This document shows, piece after piece, positions 11,263 through 22,346 of a stretch of DNA of 64,000 nt (its first letter is position 1; each line of letters starts with the position of its first letter). Origin of the DNA: Pyronema omphalodes. Taxonomy: Eukaryota; Ascomycota; Pezizomycetes; Pezizales; Pyronemataceae. Made by a program: the position numbers and the translations under genes. The notes beneath the pieces are model-generated. The model was not told where the DNA came from, made no database searches, and worked only from the letters and a program-made list of their open reading frames with translations. The stretch is from positions 1-64,000 of the forward strand of contig JAJJXM010000049.1 of the NCBI GenBank assembly GCA_024516155.1, given 5' to 3'.

Positions 11263-12909
11263 TGCTTTCCTCTATGGGATCTTTTGAAGAGCTTGTCTTA
11301 TTCCCCAGGTTTTTTTTGGTCGGTAGGACCGAGCTTGGATTGTTACCGAATAACCTTTGTCAGGTGTCAGGAAGAATCGAGGATATAAATACGGTCTGAA
11401 CCATTAGTCTAAGTCCAGTTATTAAATGTCACTCTACTGTAAGTTATGCTAAGGAGGAATGTTTTCGGGCTTCAGCAAGCTTGGGTTGAAAAGGGATTAG
11501 CAGGGCTTCCGGAGAAATTAGAATACTCTATCCGAAGTTTTCTTCAATCTGAAAAAAAAGCGTTCCTTCAGACTCTGAAAGAGTATACACAGGCAGTGAT
11601 TGCTATCCTTGATCAAACTTCTACTTCTCCCTAGAAGAATAAACTCTGACTCCGGGGTTGCTGATAGGTCCAAAGCTTTCTGAAACCTCTTCCACTCAAC
11701 AATAACCATCCTCCAAGGATGCAGGAATCACAACCTGTGGCTACAGCTGCTGAGGAATTCGGGCGCAATTATCCCCATCCCCATCGCATTTTCCATTAGT
11801 CGCATATACGATGTTGCAGAAAATGTGGAATTCATTTTCAGCCAAAAATGGGGAATTATTGCATCTTGTGCCGGCCACCTGACCAGAAAGGACAAACAAA
11901 AGTTGTATCACGGAAGGAAGTAGTGAACTTTTAATTTGGGGATGGCAGAAATATCTGTTAAGACGTCGGGGGTGAGCAGCGAGCTCTGGTAATGGGGAAC
12001 AGATGTTCTTTTTTTTTACACATTTTTATGATCATAATTCTATTTTTGATGAACTTTACGCTTTTTGAATTTATGCTAGTTGTTGCTTTATCTCTATATA
12101 CTTCCCAGAAAGGTTTTGCAATAGCCGTGGTGTATTGAGATTATGTAATAATCATTGCATTGAATTTCACAGCACTACGTCTTTTATTGAAAAATCGTTA
12201 TAAATCAAGAGTTTTTAACCATGATGACATAAGCCCGGCGTAGTCCCTCCAGTTGCATAACACTTTTGGTGGGGGAGGATTATTGTCGAAGGTCACGACA
12301 GGAATCGAGTGAAGAGAAGACATGGAGGTGGAGCAGGGGTTTATTAATGAGTATGGTGAGCAAAGAAAAAGAAAAAGAAAAAGAAAAAGAAAAAGAAAAA
12401 GAAAAAGAAAAAGAAAAAGAAAAAGAAAAAGAAAAAGAAAAGAAAACTGGGTGGGGAAGGGTGAAGGAAAGCGAGAACATCCTGGCGTGGATGCTACCGA
12501 GCAAACAGGGCTGCTGGAACAGACGACGATGGAGACTGACACTCCATCTACCATGGTTCCGTAATTCAGGGCCTAGCCCAAGTCCTAATCGGTTAAGAAT
12601 TTTTTAAACGTATGGTGACAGCGTCATCCACCGTACTTGTGTTGAACGAACTTATCATGGTTGCAATGGAGATAAGAACATGGTTTTGAAGTTTCTCTCA
12701 TTTGCCTGTCCGGTGCGTGCAGCAGGACTTAGTCGCGAGGATGTTTTGGTTTAGCGCATGTGTCTTTTTAGCCGACCGATGGTGGCTGCCACTAGCGCGC
12801 CCCTCGGAGTCTTGTAGTGACGGAGCTCCTGTTCTTGGTGGAATAACACAAGCACTTCTCGCTCCATCTCTTTCTCGGTTCTTTGTGACTCCTCAGCCTT
12901 TCTTCAGTA
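11263..12909. other. intergenic with AAAAGA microsatellite
   Basis: A purine array of GAAAAA units occupies 12363-12446 and opens long low-complexity frames on both strands (KRKRKR and FSFSFS). I do not treat these as genes. The rest, including an ORF at 11446-11634, has no recognisable homology. Confidence 0.6.
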
Positions 12910-13179
12910 GCGGATGTTTGCACGTTGATTCTATTTATGGCCTCCGTACCGTTTTTGGGGCAGTATTTTAAGTTAGAATATGTTTGGACGGGTGACTGGG
13001 TTTGGACAGTCGCGGTTATTAGTGCGGTTTCGCTTGTACCGCCGTATGTGGTTAAGGTGGCCGGAAGAAGGTTGAGACCTCCGAGTTATGCGAAGGTTCG
13101 GGGGACTGGGAAGGAGAAAGAATGCATTAAGGGGGGCTGTAGATTTTTTTTCTTTTTCTGGGCGTGTGTGATTTCGTAA
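12910..13179 (+). pseudogene. orphan fragment resembling P4-ATPase C-terminus
   Basis: After a TTCTTCAG acceptor-like site the frame reads SVPFLGQYFKLEYVWTGDW, then VAVISAVSLVPPYVVKV and RLRPPSYAKVRGT before running into low complexity and a stop. A hydrophobic helix followed by a basic PPSY-KV-G tail is what I would expect at the end of a Neo1-like phospholipid flippase. No upstream ATPase domains (DKTG, nucleotide-binding) are visible within several kilobases. If the assignment is right, this is a remnant or transposed exon. The family call is from pattern memory and needs a search. Confidence 0.35.
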
Positions 13180-14058
13180 TTTGGGTTTTTTGATGGATGA
13201 CTAGATTAATGTATAGGGCGCAAAGAATACGCATATAGAAAATATAGCATATGATCAGTAGTAGATTGAATGTAGTGATGAGGTTGAAAGCTTGGTACGG
13301 CTCAGGTTGGATTGGATTAAGTAGGAAAATGTAATAAATTGATGGAAGATTTGTGGGAGAGTGATGGCTTGCGATTTATTTGACGTTTATATTGACTTCC
13401 ACTGCTGGTTGTCGGATTATATTCTCTTCAAATAACTTCGAATCCTTATCATTCCTCCGGTGTCGTGAGAGAGCAATTGTAATTGTTTTTCTATTTTTCA
13501 GTTGAAATATCTGATCACGTATACTGTGCTGAGTTCTTTAGCTATTCAACCCTACATATGGAGGTAGGACCGCTTCTGATTCTTCATCACCAATCACTCG
13601 TATAGCTCTACCGTCGAGTGATCCATATCATCTCTCTACAACCAGACCTGCTAAGCTTTTTCACTTGGAATTGAGTACTGGTAATATGTTCATCCATGAT
13701 CCAAAGATGACTGTGTCTAAAGGTAGGGTCTCTGCTACTCAAAAATTGATCACTAAAATTTGTAGTACCGCAGTTGTGGAGGTACGATGAAGTTGGTTTT
13801 AATGTGAGTATGAGACCACACAGAGTTATAGGAACCTGTAGCCAGTTTCAGGAAAAACATTATACTAATAGTCGTTAAATAAGAAAAGCTAAACTATAAA
13901 AAAAAACATTCTTCATAAATCAGATTGGTACACATTTGATCTCAAAACACAGCGTAAAACATTCACACCTACCCGTCACATTTCTCCGTCTCTGCTACTG
14001 ATTCCAACCATGACAGCCGTTTCAACATTGACTCTAATTACAATTCAGACTCCCTGTA

Positions 14059-17000
14059 TTAACCAGACTCTGATTCCACCTGCTCTTGACAAACGGCGCC
14101 TCTCTGCTTGAGCAGTTTGACTACCCCCTCATGCCCCCACCGTGATGCGTAATGCAGCGGTGTCTTTCCGTCCTTATCGATGGTGGAAACATTGGTGCCC
14201 TTAGAAATGAGCAGTCGGACCACCCCCTCATGCCCCTCCTCAGATGCGTAATGCAGCGGTGTCCCTCCGTCGTTATCGATAGCCGAGACATCGGCGCCCC
14301 TAGCAATGAGCAGTTTCACCACCCCCTCACACCCCTCCACAGATGCGTAATGCAGCGGTGCCTTTCCGTCCTTAGTGATGGCCGAGACATCAGCGCCCCT
14401 AGCAATGAGCAGTTTCACCACCCCCTCAGACCCCCTCAGTGATGCGTAATGCAGCGGTGTCATTCCGCCCTTGTCGATGGTGGAAACATTGGTGCCCTTA
14501 GAAATGAGCAGTCGGACCACCCCCTCATGCCCCTCCTCAGATGCGTAATGCAGCGGTGTCCCTCCGTCGTTATCGATAGCCGAGACATCGGCGCCCCTAG
14601 CAATGAGCAGTTTCACCACCCCCTCACACCCCTCCACAGATGCGTAATGCAGCGGTGCCTTTCCGTCCTTAGTGATGGCCGAGACATCAGCGCCCCTAGC
14701 AATGAGCAGTTTCACCACCCCCTCACACCCCTCCTCAGATGCGTAATGCAGCGGTGCTTTTCCGTCCATATTGATAGCGGAGACATCTGCGCCCTCGTCA
14801 ATGAGCAGTTTGACCACCCCCTCTTCCCCGCTGAACGATGCGTGATGCAGCGGTGTCCTTCCGTCCTTGTCCATGATGGAGACATCGGCGCCCCCATCAA
14901 TGAGCAGTTTAACCACCCCCTCATGCCCGCGGACTGATGTGTAATGAAGCGGTGTCTTTCCGTACTTATTGATGGCCGAGACATCGGCGCCCTTAGCAAT
15001 GAGCAGTTTGACCACCACCTCATGCCCGCCGGACGATGCGTAATGCAGCGGTGTGTTTCCGTCCTCATCGATAGCAGAGACTTCGGCGCGACCATCAATG
15101 AGATGTTTGACCACCACCTCATGCCCGCCGGACGATGCGTAATGCAGCGGTGTGTTTCCGTCCTCATCGATAGCAGAGACTTCGGCGCGACCATCAATGA
15201 GGAGTTTGACCACCACCTCATGCCCGCCGGACGATGCGTAATGCAGCGGTGTGTTTCCGTCCCCATCGATAGCATAGACATCGGCGCGCCCACCAATGAG
15301 CAGTTTGACCACCCCCTCATGCCCGCCGAACGATGCACAATGCAGCGGTGTCTTTTTGTCATCATCGATGGCCGAGACATCGGCGCCCCTATCAATGAGC
15401 AGTTTGACCACCTCTTCATACCCCCTCTGAGATGCGTAATGCAGCGGTGCCATTCCCTTCTCATTGGAGCCGTGAACGTTAGCCCCATTGTCAATCAGTA
15501 GTGACGCCGTGTCTAGGTCTCCGAATGTAGATGATATGCGAAGTAACTTGCTCAAGTCGGGCTTTATGTCATCGCCAGTCGACTCCAGTGCCGACGTGAA
15601 CATTCTACTCAAACCAAAAACGCAGACCAAGGAGACGAGATCCTGGGCCCCTCTTTGCCAGTGCCAGACCCTGCGCCAGAAGCCAACTCCTTCATCCCCA
15701 CAGTAAGTCGTCACCCACTGACAATAATAGCTGAGCCATCTTTGGTAGTTACTCTCGGCAATGAATGTATTCCAGAGGGCAGTGAGGGTTTGGCAGCCAT
15801 TCACGTCTATGCAGTGGAAGAAGTGCCACGGCCAAAACACCACGGAGTATGACAACAGGTGACGCTTTCGGTCATGATAGTATTTGTTAATTTCCATTTC
15901 CGCATAACCATTCCAAGAACCCGGAGCACATAACAGTGAAAGGCACCCCTTGGCGATTTCGGCGTGAGAATTTGCTTTCTGGAGTTCGGGCTGTTTCTCC
16001 AGGTACTCCTCCACTGAAAGATGTGCAAACCGGAAAACATCGAGACGTTCATCCAAGATGAGCAGATTGCGGCACATCTTTAATAGATTGTTGGCATGTA
16101 TTGGGGTCGTGCGAGATAACTCCCCCGACCTATTGAAATCGACTGAGACTGCGTCAAGCAGGGTTTTTGATCGCAGCGGTTCGTATGAATATTTAATCCA
16201 GCGAAAAGCATTGAGCGCTAGTCGAGGAGCACTGCCTTTCTGGGCAGCAATGTTGCGGTAGATATCATTGTAGGCAGCTGTCAGCGTGTCCGGAAGAGTC
16301 TGCAAATTGTCTCTAACATCGTCTTCGGTGAATAGTTGGCAGAGGGAAGTGATTTGAAGCGCCGCCAGTTGGAACCTAGCATTCGTCGATTAGTTTCTAT
16401 CACCCTCCGCAACGAAATAAAATGATATGGTAAACTCACATCCCTTTCGATCGCTTACAAAGCATTTTACAGATTTCACATCTAAGCTCATCGGATACTT
16501 TACCATCCAGCAGTTCACGGTCATCGATCACTCGCCCGACTTCTTTTGCGATAAACTGGTTGATGTCACTGACATTGTCGTCAGGTTGCAACTCAATCCT
16601 GGGAAAGATCTCGAACTGTGCGACAATGTCTGGATCCATTCGAGTCGTTGCAAAAATCTTGACCAGTTTTTTGGACGTTGCGATGACACCATTCAGTGCC
16701 TTCAGAAGATGAATTCGCTTATCTTCTGCAACTTCGTCCAAGGCATCTATGCAAATGATGGTCTCAGGATACATATCTGTGAGTTGAACGAGGAGTCCTT
16801 GGCTTTCGGCAAGGGTGAGCGGTGATGAAGTTTGTCCGTTGATCTTCCGGTCTCGGTACACATCAACAACTGGCTTTGCCAGTTTTTCATCATCAAAATC
16901 ACACTGCGCAAGCTGTTGGATGATCGTGTTTAGGATGCTGCCCGGCTCTCGACGATTTTCCTCGGCTCGATTGCAGTAGAAGTACGCTAATTTTAGCTCT

Positions 17001-18658
17001 GTCGCACCCATCTGTAGACAATCAATAACCTTTGATCTATATCACTCGTGTGTTAGACATAGACTCTGTTGAGAGCATCATTTGAATGATGGTGGAGGGG
17101 GGGCGGGGGTATTGCTTACGCTATATATGTTTTACCGGCTCCAGCTAAATAATTCGCATGGTAAGACAGGAATTATTCAAACGAATGAGGCATATGGTCA
17201 CTTACGAATTCCCCGCAGTAATAACAGCTTTGACTCGCTGGATGACATCCAATCCTCGTACTCTGGCCTGTCAAAAAGCCACTCGCCAGTGCCTTCAAGG
17301 CGCTCTTCACTGATACGTTTGTGATGGCTGATGTAAGGAATTGCAGATATCCATTGCAGAATTGCAGATCTATCACTGTCTACTGACGTGAGTGGGCATC
17401 CCTAGAGTATGGCGACACCGGATAGTCCTCCGTACCTTCTAGCCAATTTTGTATTCCAGACATCGTCTGGTTCATATCCTTCAGCTGCGCTCGAAGGTCC
17501 TTGAAATCATCGCGGGTAGCTAAATTGTGTTAAAACTACTCGACATTCCGAGTCTACACCGTAGAAAAATACCTTGTGCTGCGACGAGATCGGCGTCATC
17601 TTTAACCGTCTTCTCCAGCTTCCTGATGTTTCCGAGGTAATCTGAAATGTTCTCTGTGGTGAATACCGCCTTGACATGGCTCTCTAGAGAGGTATTAGTT
17701 GCAGTGCAACCCTATGGGATGGGAATATTTACCGTTGACTTTATCGATAGCTTTGGCGAAGAACTTCAGCACTGCTACGTAAAGCTGAAGAATGGATTCT
17801 CTGAGGTTTGTCGATGCGTTGGAAGTTTCCTTTTCATATATAATCTCATAAATCGTGCACCTCTGAATGAGACTGGCGATGTGCTCCAGTCCATCGACGA
17901 TAGCGTCTAGTGTTTTGTGCCGATCCACGCAAATCTGCAGAGCATTATCAGCTAGGACAATCAAGCGTTTTGGCGGTGTAACCAACCTTGAGAATAAATC
18001 GAAACGCAGCCCACGGCAGCGCTGCATGTGTAGGATCATATTGGACGACGATATCCCCAATCTCTTTGAACTTGTCCAACCAGTTGAGCAGTTTGTCGAT
18101 TTTCCAAGCCTTTATCTTACTATTCTGCAGGGACTTGTCCACAAAGAATCTTGCTTCCGTCGCGCTCTTCCGGGAGTCGGCTTGAATACCAATGTCTTCA
18201 AGCTTTGTACGTTGACCATCGAGGTCTTTCTGGTAGAATGCCTTGCTCCACAGCGATCGAGAGCTGATAATGCTAGCTGCCGTCGAATCATCTGTCCGTT
18301 CTCCTTGTTCCTGGACCGGGGTATCTGCCGTATTCTCTGCCGCCATTACAGGATTTTGTTGTAAGGAGGTTATCGAGTCTGACTGGACGCCTTCACTGCA
18401 AATGGTGCCCTGAGCTGGAATTTCTGAAGAGGACTCGATTGTTGTGACTACATGCTCTGAGGGTGTGTCCGTTCGGTGTATGTGAGTGAGCACCGGAGGG
18501 TTGGATGAAACGGCCGATGAAAGATTCGTCTGGGGATTGCCGGTTCTTTTCTCTCTTCTTCCCCTTGAGGCCTTATGTTTTCGCGCTTTCCATGATTTCC
18601 ACAAATGTCTTAGTCTTGCCATCAGTCGATCACGCTTCCTTGGGGTGGCATCCGACAT
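14059..18658 (-). CDS. NACHT-ankyrin NLR-like receptor, long-array copy
   Basis: Proposed as complement(14059..16375, 16440..17036, 17120..17144, 17206..17382, 17436..17519, 17573..17683, 17733..17934, 17987..18658), 1394 residues, in frame throughout. The basic Ser/Thr-rich N-terminus is followed by an NWD-type NACHT N-terminal domain (about 135-225, with LLNWLDKFKEIGDIVVQYDP). Next come a P-loop GIPGAGKTY (about 414-422, split by an intron), Walker B IICIDALDE (about 517-525), an FAHLSVEEYL winged-helix-like signature (about 739-748) and about 15 ankyrin repeats (about 900-1385). Fungal receptors of this design are signal-transducing NTPases that sense ligands through the repeats, many in non-self recognition. 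That role is inferred here. The repeats are very alike, which marks an actively homogenised array. The paralogue at 28.1 kb supports every splice site. Confidence 0.9.
14090..15500 (-). repeat. 99-bp ankyrin-coding array with 297-bp block duplication
   Basis: Each 33-residue ankyrin repeat is a 99-bp unit (PLHYAS..GHEGVVKLLI..GADVSAI). A block beginning TGGTGGAAACATTGGTGCCC occurs at 14181 and again at 14478, exactly 297 bp (three units) apart, and stays nearly identical for about 250 bp. Units at 15020-15300 form a second run of three near-identical copies (DGNTPLHYASSGGHEVVVK). This is recent unequal exchange within the gene, not mere ankyrin similarity. Confidence 0.9.
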
Positions 18659-19038
18659 TTTGTTAGGAGTCGTCCTCGATCCTCTGTCTTATGTGTAAGG
18701 TAGAAGCCGTTCCGGGAGTGATATTGTGTATAGAATGTTGCACTTAATGTATCGGAGCAATATCTCTCTCGAACTGCCGGTATCAATCACTCGCTCTTTG
18801 CACCGTACTGTTGCACCTCGGTGATGGCGTCGTTGGAACACAGTGACTGTCTACATAAATGTCAGAAAACCTCCAGATATCTCGCTGAATATGTGTTGTG
18901 TAAACTGCTGACGGGGCGCACACACTGTTGCAGCCTGGAATTGAGGACAACACAGAGTACTATAACATTTTCAGCACAGTGCAGTTGCTTGGCGCAGGTT
19001 GAGCCTCATCTTAACGAGGTGTGATCTAGGAATGTGTA

Positions 19039-19587
19039 TGGTGCCGGCCACTTAGTAGAGCTAGCGCGACAGGGATCTGAGGCCTCAAAACAACTCCCCC
19101 GCGCCGACCGTATCTCCTCCTCGCGACGATAAAAAATATTAATTTTAATACCCCAACTTTGTAGAATTGACGTCAGGGAACAATTCTGGGGTTTCAAAAT
19201 TGGATTTGGAGGCGTGGTTGTGGAGTAGATAGCGTTTGAAAGTGACCCATGTTTTCATTGTTTTGGTGGCAGAGGGAACTTTTGAATGCATCACTAGTGA
19301 GGCTTTATTATGCACGCCATACCCCAATGGGCAAAGTATACACTGTATGGAGCGTAGTACAAAGCGAGTGATACATAATGGAGTTACGCTAGTACTTTTC
19401 CGGTGGCCCTGCATCGGGGCACCAACTTCAGGGGTCATCACTCGAAGCTTACTAATCAGGTATCGGAAGGCCTTGTGTGGGAAAACCGGCTCATAAGTCA
19501 TCACTCCGTGCTTTGTAACGGTGAGTTGCAAATTGGACATTTACCAAGACCTGCCAAGACGCCACCCTTACTAAGTGGCCGGCACCA
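19039..19587. mobile_element. 549-bp TIR element with TA target duplication
   Basis: TGGTGCCGGCCACTTAGTA at the left is matched by its reverse complement at the right, and both sides are flanked by TA (19037-19038 and 19588-19589). Removing the element joins AGGAATGTGTA to TGTGCCACATGGTGTC, which aligns with the uninterrupted paralogous upstream region at 27700-27745. A TA duplication fits the Tc1/mariner class; no transposase with a DDE motif is seen. A minus-strand 131-codon frame fills most of the element. A preceding frame contains CPICNSPLQ, but no known domain could be assigned. Confidence 0.8.
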
Positions 19588-19840
19588 TATGTGCCACATG
19601 GTGTCGGACGGCAGCTGAATTACACTGGTGGACCAGGACGTAGCAACGCGCACAACACATGACAAAATCGCGACGTCAAAATACTGGCAATAGCACCTGA
19701 AACTCGGGTCCCCACCCACAACACCCAAACCCCACTGAAAACCACTGAAAACCACTGAAAACCACTTAAAATACTAATAACACTTTGTATACACTGATGC
19801 TAGGTGGGAAAAAGTGTAGTCACCATTTGAACTGGGCGTT
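19588..19840. other. upstream remnant of the left NLR arm
   Basis: Sequence to about 19620 continues the homology with the right arm (CAGCTGAATTA). After that an AAACCACTGA tandem (19735-19765, three to four copies) is the only visible structure. Confidence 0.5.
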
Positions 19841-20070
19841 GCTACGTAGCCTACATACAACTGACGTATACACGATTGCGATTTTGTGATTCGCGTCTGT
19901 CAGTATTTTAGTCAGCGGTGTGGCTGCGTCGTTGTGGCGACAATTTATTTTGCTAGGTTGGCACTCTTCCTCTGTTGCACTGTTTCGTTGCAACAGATGA
20001 AATGCGAAAAGTGAAAAGTAAATTAAAAATGCAAAGTTTTTTTGTCCCTCTGATACAGATGCGTTGCCGT
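19840..20070 (+). repeat. GTTGCCGT TIR-family right end
   Basis: The subterminal order CATACAACTGACGTATAC, GTGGCGACAATTTATTTT, GTTTCGTTGCAACAGATG, TTTGTCCCTC and GATGCGTTGCCGT is shared with 4385-4587 and 21515-21715. No left end was found nearby. It is followed directly by the GTAGAT repeat. Confidence 0.7.
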
Positions 20071-20084
20071 ATGCGTTGCCAACA

Positions 20085-20400
20085 TATACATATGCGTATT
20101 TCTTTGTTATTTGACTTTCAACTTTTGTTTTTGATTTTTATTGTAACTAAGCGGTTAGGTTCACGCTAATATATCCACGATCGCTGGTATGTATGCCATA
20201 ATGGTAGATGTAGATGTAGATGTAGATGTAGATGTAGATGTAGATGTAGATGTAGATGTAGATGTAAATGTAGATGTAGATGTAGATGTAGATGTAGAGA
20301 CAACTGGGCTTGAGTCTTTGCCCGGACCCTATGGTTTCGTGAGAAGATAGAAAATCTTGTTTAGGCATCACGCATTACGATTACAATTACTGAAAAATTA
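20085..20400. repeat. dispersed repeat with expanded GTAGAT array
   Basis: Paralogue of 5400-5640. The GTAGAT array here runs about 20203-20296 (about 16 units with one GTAAAT variant), against about four in the other copy. The minus-strand frame over it encodes an (IY)n run and is a repeat artefact. Confidence 0.85.
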
Positions 20401-20521
20401 TGTAGGGTGAATAGAGAAGTCATATCCATATTCCACTGTGGCATATACATTCCGCAATAACAGAAAAGAAAAGAAAAGAAAAGGAAGAAATAATGATTTC
20501 CTACAGTAGACACAGTAAATT

Positions 20522-21715
20522 ACGGCAACGCATCTGTACATGGAGGGACAAAAAAACTTTGCATTTTCAATCTGCATGTGCACTTTTCACTTTTCGGGTT
20601 TCATCTATTCCAACGCAACAGTGGAGGACTTCTCATCGCTCTAATCGGGCGCATAGGCACAATCCCAACTTCACCTATACGATAGCAAAAGAAAATTCGA
20701 ATAGACAGGGGGGTACCTACCCTCCTGTCTATCCTAGTGCTCTATTCGCGTTCTGTAGAAAATATTTTTTTGCGGTGAAATAGGCTCTCCCGTTCGTTTC
20801 TATAGAGCGATGGGAAGTCCTCCAGTGCGACAAATGAAAAGTGCGCGTCCACCAACTAAAATAATCTGTCGCAACAACACAGCCACACTGCTGACTAACA
20901 CACAGATTAGGACGGTTGGAGAACAACTTCTGAATGAGGACCATGGTGCCATAGCCGCATCACACATTAATATGCCGGTGGATATAAAAATGAGAAGTCT
21001 TGAGGTAGAATTATACAACATGCTATCGTTAACGAGAAGGGATAGACTATGAGAGCGATGGAAAATATAGGAACTACGGAAACTACGGAAACTATACATA
21101 GAATGCATAAAAATCATATGTAACGACGTACGTGAACTATCTACGTTTCTACTGCCACTGCTGATGCCAGTATATATTTGTGTTCGTGTTGGTGTTGGTG
21201 ATAAGTTAAGAATAAGTTGATATAACTTGCCAAGTTGGAACGGTAGCTAGAGATATCAAAAAAGTCATCAAAAGGGCTAAGAGCACCAAAAGAGCTACAA
21301 GAACTATAAAAGACTACTAGGGCAAGAGACAGCTATCTAAAACTCCACACAAAGCCACAGCAGGTTGACATAAAATTTCACAGGCTTACCGATCGGGACG
21401 ATCTGGTTTATCTTATCATCCTTTTATCTTATTAATCTATCAGGCTGATCAAGGTTATAACAGTAGCATACGCTATCAAAGACAAAAACAAAGGATCATG
21501 TTAAACACAACTGAAGCGCTTGCGGTTCTGTGATGCGCCTATGTCAGTGTTTTACTCAGTGGTGTGGCTGTGTCGTTGTGGCGACAATTTATTTTGGTAG
21601 GTGGGTACTTTTCCTCTGTTGCACTGTTTCGTTGCAACAGATGAAAAGCGAAAAGTGAATAGTAAATTAAAAGTGCAAAGTTTTTTCGTCCCTGCATGTA
21701 CACATGCGTTGCCGT
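20522..21715. mobile_element. 1.2-kb element of the GTTGCCGT TIR family
   Basis: The left end ACGGCAACGCATCTGTACAT and right end CATGTACACATGCGTTGCCGT are inverted repeats of about 33 bp. The flanks AGTAAATT (left) and AGTAAATA (right) agree at 7 of 8 positions, suggesting an 8-bp target duplication of the hAT or P-element type. The interior has no transposase-length ORF. It hosts the nested MITE at 20623-20823. The right flank is a TACAATAGA microsatellite. Confidence 0.65.
20623..20823. mobile_element. nested 201-bp MITE
   Basis: Terminal repeats GGAGGACTTCTCATCGCTCT and AGAGCGATGGGAAGTCCTCC (inverse, one mismatch) are flanked by AGT on both sides (20620-20622 and 20824-20826). Outside the insertion the host element resumes at GCGACAAATGAAAAGTGCGC. 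A smaller hairpin (TAGACAGG..CCTGTCTA) lies in the centre, about 20702-20732. Confidence 0.75.
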
Positions 21716-22346
21716 AGTAAATACAATAGATACAATAGATACAATAGATACAATAGATACAATAGATACAATAGATACAATAGATACAATAGAGAATGGT
21801 TGTAGTTGTAGTTGTAGTTGTAGTTGTAGTTTATTTGCACGGTCAGCTTATTCCTAACTAACCGATCAACGCTTCATCTCATCCAGTGATATCCATGGTT
21901 GCCATGCCAACGCAATACGCCAACAACTAGCCTAGCAGCCAGCTCCTCGCTTGACAGTTGACCATACATAGGATCCTTACAGAACATACACGACTGTATG
22001 TACTTCAAACTTGGACGGTTCAGCGCGCGCGAAGCCACGACACGACACGACACGACACAACACGACACATCAACTGCCTTTCCTTTCCTTTCCTCACCTT
22101 TCGTTTTCTTTCTGCATACAGACATACCCTACTCTACCGAAAAGCTGAATTGGTTCTGTAAACCATCGGTGCAAACACCACCATCGTCAGGCACACCACC
22201 ATTGTCAGGCACACGGCCTCGATTGTAGCTACGGCTGCGATTGTAACTACGATCACGGTTACGATTACGATCAGGAGCCGAATTCTACTTCGCACCCTGG
22301 CTGTAATATAAGCGCACAGCACAGCATAGCACGCGCACCGCCCAAA
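21716..22346. other. microsatellites and presumptive 5' region of nimA
   Basis: TACAATAGA repeats (21718-21795) are followed by GTAGTT repeats (21799-21830). From about 22000 the strand is pyrimidine rich (TTTCCTTTCCTTTCC at 22078-22096), as is usual upstream of fungal start codons. A CGACA tandem sits near 22035-22065. No other gene was found. Confidence 0.6.

Larger units (their letters stand above)
13580..19038 (-). repeat. left arm of inverted NLR duplication
   Basis: The receptor gene, about 450 bp downstream and about 350 bp upstream of it are homologous to 27740-32140 in the opposite orientation. Downstream markers are GAGTATGAGACCACACAGAG (complement at 31930-31970) and GCTAAGC/AGACCTGCTAAGC. 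Upstream markers are GAGGTGCAA, CAGATATCTCGC and CACAGTGCAGTTGCTTGGCG. The left arm is longer mainly because of extra ankyrin repeats. Confidence 0.85.

Noticed and set aside
12198..12607. Frames encoding KRKRKR, EKEKEK and FSFSFS runs
   Set aside because: They come from the GAAAAA microsatellite; all frames on both strands are open, as expected for low complexity.
14152..15501. Long plus-strand ORFs (for example 162 and 185 codons) and other minus frames across the ankyrin array
   Set aside because: They are antisense or out-of-frame shadows of the 99-bp ankyrin units; the unit length, a multiple of three, keeps them open.
20147..20371. 74-codon frame with a long (IY)n run
   Set aside because: Antisense reading of the GTAGAT microsatellite.
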